Below are positions 40,201-49,300 of a stretch of DNA of 64,000 nucleotides, piece after piece. The translations under genes and the position numbers were made by a program. Within the stretch, counting starts at the first letter, position 1, and each line of letters opens with the position of its first letter. This DNA is from Bugulina stolonifera (Eukaryota > Bryozoa > Gymnolaemata > Cheilostomatida > Bugulidae), in NCBI GenBank assembly GCA_935421135.1, contig OW285196.1, positions 13,451,001-13,515,000 of the forward strand. Direction: 5' to 3'. A model generated the notes under the pieces. That model saw nothing but the letters and a program-made list of their open reading frames with translations. It had not been told where the DNA came from and did not search any database.

Positions 40201-43200
40201 TGATAGAAAGTTGTCTCCCGCTCCTGTGTCCACTTCTAGTTTCAGTGGCTGTCCTTGAAGAATTAATTCTACTTGGATTTGTGGAACAGCATGTACTGTT
40301 TTTAGAGCCCTCACAATATTTAATGGCTGAGAGTTCACCTTCTTCTTCTTGCGGCAGACTGCTTCTAGATGTCCTGTTATCTTGCAGTAGTTGCATGCAG
40401 CGTTCTTGTATCTGCAGTCTCTTTGATTATGATTTGTTCTTCTACAGCAGTTACATGGTGAAGCTGTTTGTGAGTGTGTCTTTGTTGTTAGAGTGGTCTT
40501 CTTCTTCCGTAGCAAGTGTAGTGTATTGGTTGTTCCATGGACAGTTTCCCTGGCTACCTTGGCTGCTTCTTCCGCTTCGGCTGCTACCTCTATTGCTCTG
40601 TTGAAAGTTAAATCTCCATCTTTCAATTTGAAAAGTGCTTTTAAAATGGCTTCATTTCCTACTGAACACATGAATCTTGTTCGTAAGGCTTCATCCTGGG
40701 GATCCTGAATAGATGTGAAGTCACATGTGGCTGCGTCATGCCGAATCCTAGCTGCTAATTCTGGAATTGTCTCTCCTGGTTTTCTGTTCATGTCACTCCA
40801 GAATCTGTACCTCTCTCTGATGATAAAAGTCCTTGGGTTATATTGAGTCATCATATAGTTGTAGATTTCCTCCATTTCCAGTTTCTGTATGTCTTTTCTT
40901 GGCTGCTGCTCTGTCCAATCCTTCAGTTGTTCGTATATATCAGTAGATTGGTTAGTCAAGAATACCTGTGGTACTTTTTCATCTGTGATAGACTGAGCCT
41001 GGATAAAAGTAGTGAACCTTGAGAAGTAATCAGACCATAGTTCCGCATTCGGATTGAATGCGGTGAAACTTGGTGTGGTTTGCACTTGCTGCCTGTTGAT
41101 TGAGCAAGTAACTTCATCTGTTCTGCATGCTGTGATCTTTGTTCCTCCAGCTGCCTTTCCAGATGTTCCTTCTGCTGCTCCATCTGTTCCTTCTGCTGCT
41201 CCATCTGTTCCTTCTGTTGAGCAATTTGTTGGGCTAGCAAGGTAACTAGTTGTTCAGTTGTAGTAGCCATAGTTATTTGACCAATATGTGAGTCAAATTT
41301 ACCTTTGTTTCAGATAGCAGCTGATGAGTTGATACTTGATATGTGGTTAATCCTCGTCGCCAAATCTGTTGTATTCTTCTAACAGTTTATTTAATGTCTC
41401 ATGTCACTGCTCAATCTCAACTCTGACTTCACCATATAGCAGAAGTGTTTTTATACCAAAAAATATATCTAATATCTTACAGCTATAGCTATTCTAGCCA
41501 AAAGCTAGCTTTGCACATAATATGACAGGAGGCAATGACTCCAACAAAACGCAACAGTAATTATTGTCATATTATAATGTCTCAACAATAATGATGTAAT
41601 CCTACCAACCAATTTCGTAAATTTGCTTGGTTAACTTCAGTCTGTTATATGAGTGTATACGAAAGTATCACCTATAATATTAAGTCAATGAATCGCTGCC
41701 CAGATACATCAAGTAGTATGTTAATGCAAGAGGCCAACATGATGGCAGTGCTTTTCTAGCATACTTACACCTCAGAGAATGTAGGTTAAGTGAGGGCAGG
41801 GTTGTGCTAGACCACACATCTAATGACCGTCTTCCTGGCAAGTTAGTCCTACCAATAGCTACCAGCATTTGAAGTGGTATTGGATTAGGAGGTTCAGCTG
41901 CAAGTCACATGATTCTATGAGTAATGTCAGTCACATTATACCTACTATAGTATATACTATACACTACATACAAGTCATACGTGCATAGGTGTTGATGGCT
42001 GAGTGGTCTAGCGCTAGTCACTCTGGTCTTGCAGCAAGGATGCAAGTTATCTGCAAAGACGTGAGATCGAGTCCCGCCAATGACTTGGAGGTTTTCGTAC
42101 TGAAGAAGGTTTTCCCTCTGTGCCATATCAAACTATAATAATATTCAGCTCTAGGAGTCGTGGTGGCCCCTCGACTAGCTCTGCTATTGGGCAGCCATGT
42201 TAAAGAATTGTGTTTGGCGCCACGGATACTATTACTTACACTGTATACACCTACTGCTCATAAACCTAACTAACTACTCTAAAAAAGACAGCCATATTGT
42301 TATACTCTAAGTTAATATTAAGTTTACTAAGGCTATCCATTTAAATTGTACTGATATGGCATTGATAATAACATAGCTATTTTCACTAGTCGTACTAGTG
42401 TAGAGCGTAAAGCTCCTAAAGCACCCACATGTACTATTCGTAACTAAAAGAGTTTTCCGTTTTGCTAAAATATAAACTAACTTAAATTATACAACATGTA
42501 GATGGGAAAGATGAACACAACTATTTCCCATGCTTATTTGAATTGAAATGTCTGAAGATGTACTATTATTTACTAATTATTTATTATTATGATTTATTTA
42601 TTTATTATTATTTCACTATTCTAATCAAACCTGCTGTTTCTATATCATGTTTTATCTACATGTGCGATGTTTTATATGAAGAAGATAGGTATTCTGGTAA
42701 AAGTACTCACCTATATGAATGACCAATTGTTTCCCTATTCGAGTAAGATTAGCTAGGAAGTCTAATTGGTAGGCACTAGGTGATAGGCCCTGCACTCCTT
42801 GGCTAACATAAACACTTCCAAGGGCATATTTACAATTTCCAAAAACGCTTCTCAGAAAATCATGTTCGTGGTGGTTGACATTGATAGCGTTCGTAGTCGT
42901 ATAGCCGAAAGGGAGTCCATCACAAATACCATCCATTATTTCTAAAAACCAGTCGGAAATTATTGCAGCTAGCTTCTTTATTATTATCAGAGTGATTCTA
43001 AGGAGACTAAGGAATATTATATTGTGTGTGTGCATAATTTCTGTATACACACACGATATAATATTCCTTAGTCTACCAACGATGCTAAATATAAGTAGGA
43101 GAATAGCATACAAGGTGATCGTCTTGCCATATTATTATGATTAATATTATCTGTAAGAACGAGTTTTTCTAAAGAGTACTGCTTACCTTGATAGGTGAAA

Positions 43201-43271
43201 GAGGCGATGTGCACAAGGTCAAAGGTAAAGAAGATAATTACCAGCAGTAAATTATTGCTGCAGAAGTACAT
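25285..43271 (-). CDS. Kinase-less EGFR/insulin-receptor-like transmembrane receptor with embedded discoidin modules (20 exons, 1496 aa)
   Basis: Exons in coding order: 43271-43187, 42941-42711, 41897-41769, 36481-36347, 35842-35664, 35282-35135, 34808-34647, 34491-34204, 33920-33720, 33389-33144, 32762-32559, 31416-31270, 31092-31020, 30453-30266, 29553-29336, 29057-28924, 28565-28366, 28118-27984, 27354-26705, 26022-25285 (4491 nt, all in phase). Layout: signal peptide 1-24; receptor L domain about 29-195; furin-like Cys-rich 195-302 (ACPNCWGPTQLEC); two discoidin/fucolectin-like modules 303-601 (GPWLTVKY and RNRWWKI-like cores); remaining Cys pair (TCVSECPDG); second L domain about 620-805 (IRGSVYIDALFLC); second Cys-rich 806-920; an unassigned beta-type module 921-1034; Thr-rich mucin-like stalk; membrane helix about 1238-1258 split by an intron, with stop-transfer RRERKMK; Lys/Ser-rich tail of about 235 residues. 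No kinase motif is visible. L/Cys-rich/L domains bind peptide ligands in known receptors; the ligand here is unknown. A Gypsy element lies in intron 3. Boundaries rest on manual splicing. Confidence 0.9.
26425..26585. repeat. 11-bp tandem repeat, about 13 copies
   Basis: Near-perfect units of TACATTACACG in the last receptor intron, between the two exons that together encode the membrane helix. The plus-strand open frames across it (Thr/Tyr/His-rich) are by-products of the repeat. Confidence 0.95.
27130..27352 (-). repeat. Coding repeat: Thr-rich mucin-like stalk of the receptor
   Basis: Imperfect 18- and 36-bp units encode runs of Thr with spaced Pro (TTTTTTPTTTTTTP type). It is in frame with the receptor exon 27354-26705, so it is a real O-glycosylation-type stalk. 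The Val-rich frame on the opposite strand is a shadow. Confidence 0.85.
29707..29893 (-). mobile_element. Fragment of an LTR (same family as 31446-32070)
   Basis: It closely matches the 31860-32070 part of the more complete copy, including CCCGATGGCC and GGTCGGGTACAACAAGAG, and ends at the same ...TACATAGACA boundary. It is a truncated LTR remnant inside a receptor intron. Confidence 0.75.
30490..30585. repeat. Palindromic GTACATGTAC cluster
   Basis: Interleaved TACATGTACA, TTGTACAATG and related palindromes form a stretch that could fold as one long hairpin. It lies in the receptor intron just upstream (minus sense) of the exon at 30453. Confidence 0.7.
31446..32070 (-). mobile_element. Solo LTR in a receptor intron
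   Basis: In minus orientation it runs from TGTCTATGTAG to CCATTACAATA and contains a TATA-like ACTATATAAA and an AATAAAG poly(A) signal, as an LTR would. A 5-bp ATTAG flanks it on both sides (31441-31445 and 32071-32075), consistent with a target site duplication. Related copies lie at 29707, 54740 and 62491. No internal retroelement genes are present, so it is a solo LTR. Confidence 0.75.
32768..32962. repeat. Degenerate 38-bp tandem repeat, about 5 copies
   Basis: Units share TTACATCAC..TTCCTCTTTA. The array lies immediately upstream (minus sense) of the acceptor of the receptor exon at 32762. Confidence 0.75.
35863..35945 (+). repeat. tRNA-derived SINE or tRNA pseudogene
   Basis: A good A box TGGCTCAGTTGG (35868-35879) and B box GGTTCGTTTCC (35922-35932) at tRNA-like spacing. 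The acceptor stem does not pair convincingly, so it is more likely a SINE head than a working tRNA. It lies in a receptor intron, antisense to the gene. Confidence 0.55.
36853..37073 (-). repeat. 3' LTR of the Gypsy element
   Basis: 221 bp, TGTTG...CAACA, matched to the copy at 41367-41587 with about four substitutions. Confidence 0.95.
37074..37083 (-). promoter_or_regulatory. Polypurine tract of the Gypsy element
   Basis: AGGAAAGAGG on the minus strand directly abuts the 3' LTR, where plus-strand DNA synthesis is primed in LTR retroelements. Confidence 0.8.
37101..38475 (-). pseudogene. Gypsy integrase and C-terminal tail (frameshifted)
   Basis: The frame 38419-37415 holds the integrase. 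The zinc-binding HHCC motif (HMGHFGMQRM and CTTCREHQ) is followed by the DDE core, with Asp in the LVLVDAYTKY strand, Asp in TDNETSF and Glu in NGAAERM. The reading frame changes near a run of five C (37463-37467 as G on plus), after which the basic Pro-rich tail continues in another frame to 37101. The N-terminal junction with RNase H is broken by the 8-bp duplication at 38555-38570. No independent start is needed, because in this family integrase is cleaved from the polyprotein. Confidence 0.9.
38476..41085 (-). pseudogene. Gypsy Gag-Pol: nucleocapsid, protease, reverse transcriptase, RNase H
   Basis: An open frame of 869 codons on the minus strand. In order: Gag; two CCHC-type zinc knuckles near residues 211-244 (CNCCRRTNHNQRDC and CNYCKITGHLEAVC); aspartic protease with DTGA; reverse transcriptase with the catalytic YLDDILV at about 39348-39328; RNase H with CDASAVGLG. 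There is no ATG at the 5' end of this frame; the true start is in the overlapping frame at 41270 and the two are out of register by one base. The C-terminal residues after TSEH are out of frame because of an 8-bp tandem duplication. Confidence 0.95.
40956..41270 (-). pseudogene. N-terminal Gag start of the Gypsy element (out of frame with Pol)
   Basis: The ATG at 41270 opens a frame with a strong coiled-coil-like Gln/Glu repeat (KEQMEQQ repeats). It loses register with the main Gag-Pol frame at about 41085-41100. No slippery heptamer was seen at the junction, so a single-base indel is more likely than programmed frameshifting. Confidence 0.8.
41346..41362 (-). promoter_or_regulatory. Primer binding site of the Gypsy element
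   Basis: TGGCGACGAGGATTAA on the minus strand begins four bases after the 5' LTR and could pair with the 3' CCA end of a tRNA. Which tRNA was not determined. Confidence 0.75.
41367..41587 (-). repeat. 5' LTR of the Gypsy element
   Basis: 221 bp, partner of 36853-37073. The LTRs differ at roughly 2 percent of positions, so insertion is fairly recent but not brand new. Confidence 0.95.
41990..42200 (+). repeat. tRNA(Ser/Leu-like)-derived SINE
   Basis: An A box TGGCTGAGTGG (41996-42006) and a B box GATCGAGTCCCG lie about 60 nt apart, the spacing of a long-variable-arm tRNA. A non-tRNA body follows to about 42200. It lies in receptor intron 2, antisense to the gene. The acceptor stem was not verified, so a true tRNA gene is unlikely. 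Confidence 0.5.
43004..43074. repeat. Near-perfect inverted repeat (hairpin)
   Basis: The arm starting AGACTAAGGAATATTATAT at 43004 pairs with its complement ending at 43074. This gives about 29 paired bases with one mismatch or wobble and a loop of about 14 nt. It lies in receptor intron 1. Confidence 0.85.
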
Positions 43272-43893
43272 TGCGAGTAGTAGTAGCGCTCTTAGCCAGT
43301 AATAAGTTGATGCAGGTCAATGAATTTCAGCCAATTTTACCAGTTAAAGCTAAGGTATTGTACTAAGCTGATATACATATACACATGTACATGAAGATGA
43401 TGTTACATGTTAGCAACCAATGAACAGAGTGATCAACAATGGACAACGTTCTGCTATTAAACTTGTCCTATAGGTATATTTTATTCTATATTGTCATACA
43501 GTCATACAGAATATTTATTCTGTAAACAATGACTTTAACATACATGTGCATAGGTACATTTACATGATTGTGCATGTACATGTACTAATTAGCTAGTGGT
43601 AGATATTCGTTGCAGCTACCACCGTGTTTGTTGTTTGTATTCATTGGTTCTTTAGTAGCACTGGTGTCCTGTCTTATATTTCAATGATATGGTACCATTA
43701 CCGTCTGCCATCTTATAATTTATTTGGCTTCCTCAGTAAGCATTCTACAATGTATATTCATGTATAATACATTACAATTCTTATACATGCATGAGTGTGT
43801 AATTTAGTAATAATTACTGACTACTTACCATAATCCTACTACTCTCCTTGAGTTGTGCTGGATTAACTAGAGGTTATACCAATTACATGAAAC

Positions 43894-44221
43894 AGGAATG
43901 TCAGAGAGGTACACTGGGTAATGTCAGAGAGGTACACTGGGTAATGTCAGAGAGGTACACTGGGTAATGCCAGAGAGCCACACTGGGTAATGTCAGAGAG
44001 ATACACTGAGTAATGCCAGAGAGGCATACTGGGTAATGTCAGAGAGGTACACTGGGTAATGCCAGAGAGGTACACTGGGTAACGCCAGAGAGGCATACTG
44101 GGTAATGTCAGAGAGGTACACTGGGTAATGTCAGAGAGGTACACTGGGTAATGCCAGAGAGGTACACTGGGTAATGCCAGAGAGGTACACTGGGTAATGC
44201 CAGAGAGGTACACTGGGTAAT
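43894..44221. repeat. 23-bp minisatellite, about 14 copies
   Basis: Units contain GGTAATGCCAGAGAGGTACA. Two variable positions recur (GTCAG/GCCAG and GGTACAC/GGCATAC) in a mosaic order. Confidence 0.95.
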
Positions 44222-44874
44222 GCATGTGCTGTAGGCTACCTACGTACTGTTCCTGGGTTGAGAGAATCATAAGTACAAGTATTAGTTGGTAAGTCACCTG
44301 GTAGTAATGGAATAATAATCGGGTAGTACATACACTGTATTACGTACACTGTATCATGTACACAGTAGTATGTACACATTAGTAAGTACCCAGTAGTACA
44401 TACACTGTAGCATCTATGTGTAAGTAACATTTACTAGACACCTTAGCTATCTACCTATTAGTGTATACATTGACACCAAATACAATGATATTAATAAGAT
44501 ACTTGTTCCAAATATTAGTAGAAGGCTTTAGATTTATGGCTAGAGTATGCAGTAGGTCTCCACCTATTAATACATAAAGATTAGTTTTAATACAATGTCA
44601 TTCCATATACTTAAAATAAACCAGTCATACCTGGTTACTTACAGTGTACGTAATTTATTGACGTAGTAGCATGACATAATATGTGTTCTATGTAAGCAAC
44701 AATGTATCAAACACTTAATTTTTAATTTGAGATGAAAACCCTCAAAGTCTTTCAACTACATGTACAGCATAACTGTACACCTGATTTATTAGCGTCACAA
44801 GATCAAGTATAATGCGTCTTAATGGTTCTAATGCGCATTCAGTGGTACCAAAATCTTGCAACGAATACGTCATC

Positions 44875-45155
44875 CATGACCGACTTCCAATTCAAATCTA
44901 TTGGGTCATTAAATACATTAAGTATGTTTTTTCCATACTAATTAATGTACATGTCAGACTGCCAGTCTATTTCTGGATACTAGCATCTCAGATTGTATTG
45001 TACACATATGATACCATGTTTAGCTAATCCTCCACGTATATAATTGTCTTGGAAAGCTTATAATAGTCGCATCACCAGTTTACTGCTTCAGTTGACACTT
45101 ATAGGTCATACTTACCAGTCAATACCTCCTGTAGTCTAGTAACCACTCTCACAGG
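44875..45155 (-). repeat. Duplicated segment, copy A (partner 60790-61082)
   Basis: The two segments align over about 280 bp with strongest identity in AAGCTTATAATAGTCG and AGGTCATACTTACCAGTC. On the minus strand both carry a conserved splice donor in GGTATTGACTG|gtaagt. Confidence 0.8.
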
Positions 45156-45627
45156 GTACATAGTTGTTTAGGCTTACACTATCCGCTACCTGCTGTTTGG
45201 GAAGTTTAGTAAGTATATATCACATCTATTCAATCTTATTGGTCCCCTGTTATTATTTTTCGGTTTTTACTGCTATCAACTTGTAGAAGACCAAAATATT
45301 TAATTTTGTTCTCTTACATGTAAACTGTACAGTTTTGAAATGATGAATGATTTCAAAATGAAGATTATTTGAATGGCCTGTATCGAACTGAAATTTTCGA
45401 GATGTACCTTGACCTCATACATGGACTGTAATGTATATATTTTCATTTATAATCTGCGTGTCGAAGAAAGCATTAGCTGGCAGTGGAGTCTTCCTTTAGG
45501 CCCACAAAATAACTCGTACCGAGGCATGTATTACAATGTCTCATTAGATACTGTTTGAACATAGTAAAGAACAGGAGGCTATATTGCATTGTTCACTTGT
45601 TACAACTCATTGTATGAATTATAAAAC

Positions 45628-45755
45628 GAGACACATTTTTATGTTCTTATTTACTCCTAATATTTCGATGTATATCCATACATCATCATCAGAGGAATGA
45701 TGTATAGACATACATCAAAATATAAGGAGTCAACAAAAATATAAAAATGTGTCTC
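45628..45755. mobile_element. Foldback (MITE-like) inverted repeat
   Basis: Two arms of about 58 bp (45628-45686 and 45697-45755) are inverted copies, with GAGACACATTTTTAT at the outer end and GATGTATRNACATACATC toward the centre. No coding capacity. A short nonautonomous DNA element is the likeliest identity. Confidence 0.65.
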
Positions 45756-46369
45756 ATCTTATTATTCATCATTAAGATACATGCTTGCACTATCCAACTC
45801 ATTGTATAATATTCATTCTTATTCATAGATTTTATATACATAAAAGTTCTTCCACTAGTCTAGTCTAGCCTAATGATTGTAATATTATAAGACTGCAGTA
45901 AAATATAAGAAAATCGACCATGATATTGCTATTAAGAAACACATGTACACTCTCTCTGCTGTCCAAATATCATCATCTATTGCTAATAGCACACGGATGT
46001 TTCTTCATTAATGAGAAGTTGTTCTATAAGCAACAAAAAGTTTTGTAGAAATAAATACTAATATAAACAAATTAATTAAATGCTGAATTATACCTTCGGC
46101 TGTATTATATGAAAGGTATAGATAAAGCAGCCTAAGTGCTTCTAATGATAGATTATTTCTATGATGACTTATCAATAGGCTAACAGCATTCAATGAATCA
46201 AATAAATGTGTCAAAGTATTTCCCATTAAGCTAACCATTATATTCATCTGATACAAGACATAATACCTGTTAACTAGCATGTCTACAGTATGCATTCACA
46301 TTTACAGTTGACCTACATCCATGTACATATATAATACTGTGAAGGAGAAACCGGGAGCCAATCATAAAG

Positions 46370-49300
46370 ATGAAGCTACTAATTGCTGCCCTGGTATTTC
46401 TATGTAAGTTTATTAGTATAATACCTTTTCTCAGATTCACCATGTACAGTATATAATACACATGTATGTAAATACAGTGAATCTACTATGGTACTATCAA
46501 ACTGTTATAATTATCATGATCACAATAAGTATTACAGTACCTTCACAACCAAGTTGTAGCAGATACAAGTAACCGTATCACAATATTACTAGAATAACAA
46601 TACAAAATTCAGCATAATGTATTATAGTGAAGTGCGTATGTATCTAAACATCCGGTTTGAATGCATGCTATATGTAAAAAGATGGTCTCACAAGTATATT
46701 GGTTACATGCTTTATTAATCATTTGATAGTGAGTATTATATTGGTAAACTTTCAAGGGAATAAATCTCATTACAAGTTCAATATAATATCTTTTGGAGGA
46801 CATGTATTGGCACTATGCTTGGGCTGCACTTTGCATGTTGTGTAATAGCTAATTACCCTTTATCTTGTAGCATGGACGCCTTTAGTTGAAGGTACGTATA
46901 TATGAACAAGCAGCTGTTGCTTGTGGAAATCTGATTGTGTAAAATGTTAAACCTATTATCCTATTGGCCGAGTTATGATTATAAACTATTATCCTATTGG
47001 CTGAATTATGATGATAAACTACATGTGTTATCCTATGGGTTGAATTATGCAGAAAAACTATTATCTTATTTGTTGAGTTATGCTAACAAACTATTATCCT
47101 AGTGGTCGAATTGTGCTTGATAAACTGGTACCCTATGGGCTAACTATGATCCTATTGGTTGAAATGTGCTAAGAACTTATTATCCTATTGGCTGAATTAT
47201 GCTTATGACATTATACACTGATATATCCATGTAGGGTATATTATTGAAAACACTGAATAACAAGATAGATTAATGCTAATCCAAATATTACTGTTTCATA
47301 TTGCTGTCATAAAGGGTAAAACTGCATTTCAACAAAACTTTGAAGTAGAAAAATAATAAAACTTTACTTCTTCTAGTCTAGCGTTTTTTGTAGCATATAA
47401 AATGTACATTACCGCCTTAGAAAAATACAATATAGCAACATAAAGCCAGTAGATTGTAGAAAATTAACTTTTATATTCAATTAGAAACCTTTGGTATAAC
47501 TATACTAACATGTGAATAAAAAAATTATTACTAACATCCTCCAATAATTATACTTAGAAACCAATAGGTATCTACTGCATGCATTAACATTAATTTAAAT
47601 GTCATTCGTTTATTGCTTTCAGGAATACAGAAACTGGAAATATCAGGTAAGTACAATGTGAGTCATAAATATCGGGTACGTACATGTAAGTCATGCAAGT
47701 ATATACATGTACTCCACCATATACATTGTAGTTGAATACCTCCCAATTGAATAACACTACATGATAAAAAACTTTGTATGATAAACTTTGTGTCGGTGAA
47801 ATCATAATGCCAGACTGGGTAGAGAAACCATAAAACCAACTACTAGTTTTACAGCTGTGAATGGTGAATGGAACGGTATGAACTACCTGTGAGGTGTGCA
47901 GTGGTAGCTACTCTATAGAATGATATGGTAATGGTAAATACATACAAGTGCAGTTGTATATTTTCATTACACTTTGATAGCTGTAGCTGGTTCAACACAT
48001 TACCAGAACTACGAGGTCTCCTACCTGGTTGATGGTGACTATGCTGAGGGATCCACTGACAAGACCTTTTGTACTAAGGTAGACTATTTATAATGTAAAT
48101 TATAATAATTAACCACAACAGAGTTGGTTCATTTACTCACATAAATGCTTGATGTAATGCATGTCCTCATTCCACAGCAGTTATATCTGATGTGGGTAGG
48201 GCTATAAATTTCATGCTAATAAGACCTAATAACACAACGTCATACCAGTAGACAAAGGTGAATACCATTACTGCTTCTTGTATTGGAAATACTTAAAAGA
48301 CATGTAAATTATCTCATGTTAAATATGAGAACAACGTCAATCTTCCATACGTATGATAACTTCATCACTGAACACAGTCAGATGAGTTATAGTAAATTAT
48401 TTTGGCACACTTTAATTTTCTATGCTTGTCGTAAAACTTTATTTAGTTAAAATAGATTATCCATTATTCATGCCCTTATTCTGCAGCAGTTACATCTGAG
48501 GTGGGTAGGGCTATACATTTCATGTTGCTGTAAAAAGGCCTATTAATATGTCATAGCACTAGATAAAGGTAAATATCAGTAGTGCTTCTTGTTCTGGAAA
48601 CACTAAAAGGAGCGCAAATTATCTGAGTTTTACTGAGAGAACAACGTTAATCTTTGATATGATAATTCTATCAATGGACACAATCACAAAAGTCATGATA
48701 ACTTCATCAATCACATGAGTGATAGTAAACTATTTTGTCACACTTTAATTTTTTATGCTTGTCGTAGATATTTATTTAGTGAAATTAGAATATGCATTTT
48801 CTGTTGTCCGATTATTTGGGAATTAGATGAAACTGTTGCTAATATAATGATCAAAACAACGACAGACAACATGGTAGTATACATGTACATGTACAACCTG
48901 TGGTACGTTCCTGCAACGACGACCCTTATTGTCTTCGCATCATTTTTATACTTCATGTAGTAATAAGACTTTTTGTGATGTTCAAAACCTTTTATTGTGT
49001 ATAAGATATTACAGTCAGTCTTGTTATATAGTAGGTGATTAGTTTTGGATGTATTGTTTCTTTTCTTGACGGGTAGTGCATAGTCGTCCGGAAGCAGTAT
49101 TTCATTAGCTTTATCATAGGTAACTGCCAACAGTTTGTTATACATACTTTAGGATGATCCAAGATATTCTCTGGTTGACTTGGGAGATTATTATGAAGTT
49201 AGGAGTGTTGTCATCTGGGGGAGAGAAGGGACCTCGGCTTCCTACTGTAAGTTTATAGAAAACCGGTGATATACGTGTAATCAAAGTTTGCTCATAAACT

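Larger units (their letters stand above)
36853..41587 (-). mobile_element. Full-length Ty3/Gypsy LTR retrotransposon
   Basis: Two 221-bp LTRs (36853-37073 and 41367-41587) start TGTTG and end CAACA and differ at about four positions. The element is flanked on both sides by ATAAT (36848-36852 and 41588-41592), a 5-bp target site duplication. In minus orientation the 5' LTR is at the high coordinate. A tRNA-type primer site starts TGGCGACGAGG four bases inside it, and a purine tract (AGGAAAGAGG) directly precedes the 3' LTR. Gag, protease, reverse transcriptase, RNase H and integrase follow in Gypsy order. It sits in receptor intron 3 in the same orientation as the gene. Three frame breaks make it unlikely to be active. 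Confidence 0.97.
43272..46369. other. Divergent intergenic region between receptor and lectin gene
   Basis: Should contain both promoters. It holds a 23-bp minisatellite (43894-44221), a segment duplicated at about 60790-61082 (44875-45155) and a foldback repeat (45628-45755). No exon is convincing. GTACATGTAC palindromes are common. Confidence 0.5.

Noticed and set aside
40956..41270. Programmed frameshift between Gag and Pol in the Gypsy element
   Set aside because: No slippery heptamer was seen at the junction, and the element has two further lesions, so simple decay is likelier.
43894..44221. CRISPR-like regular repeats
   Set aside because: Units abut without unique spacers, so this is a minisatellite in animal DNA.
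44236..44297. Minus-strand frame of 116 codons over the 23-bp array
   Set aside because: The Leu/Pro/Ser repeat translation follows the repeat unit, and no splice sites or homologous exon support it.
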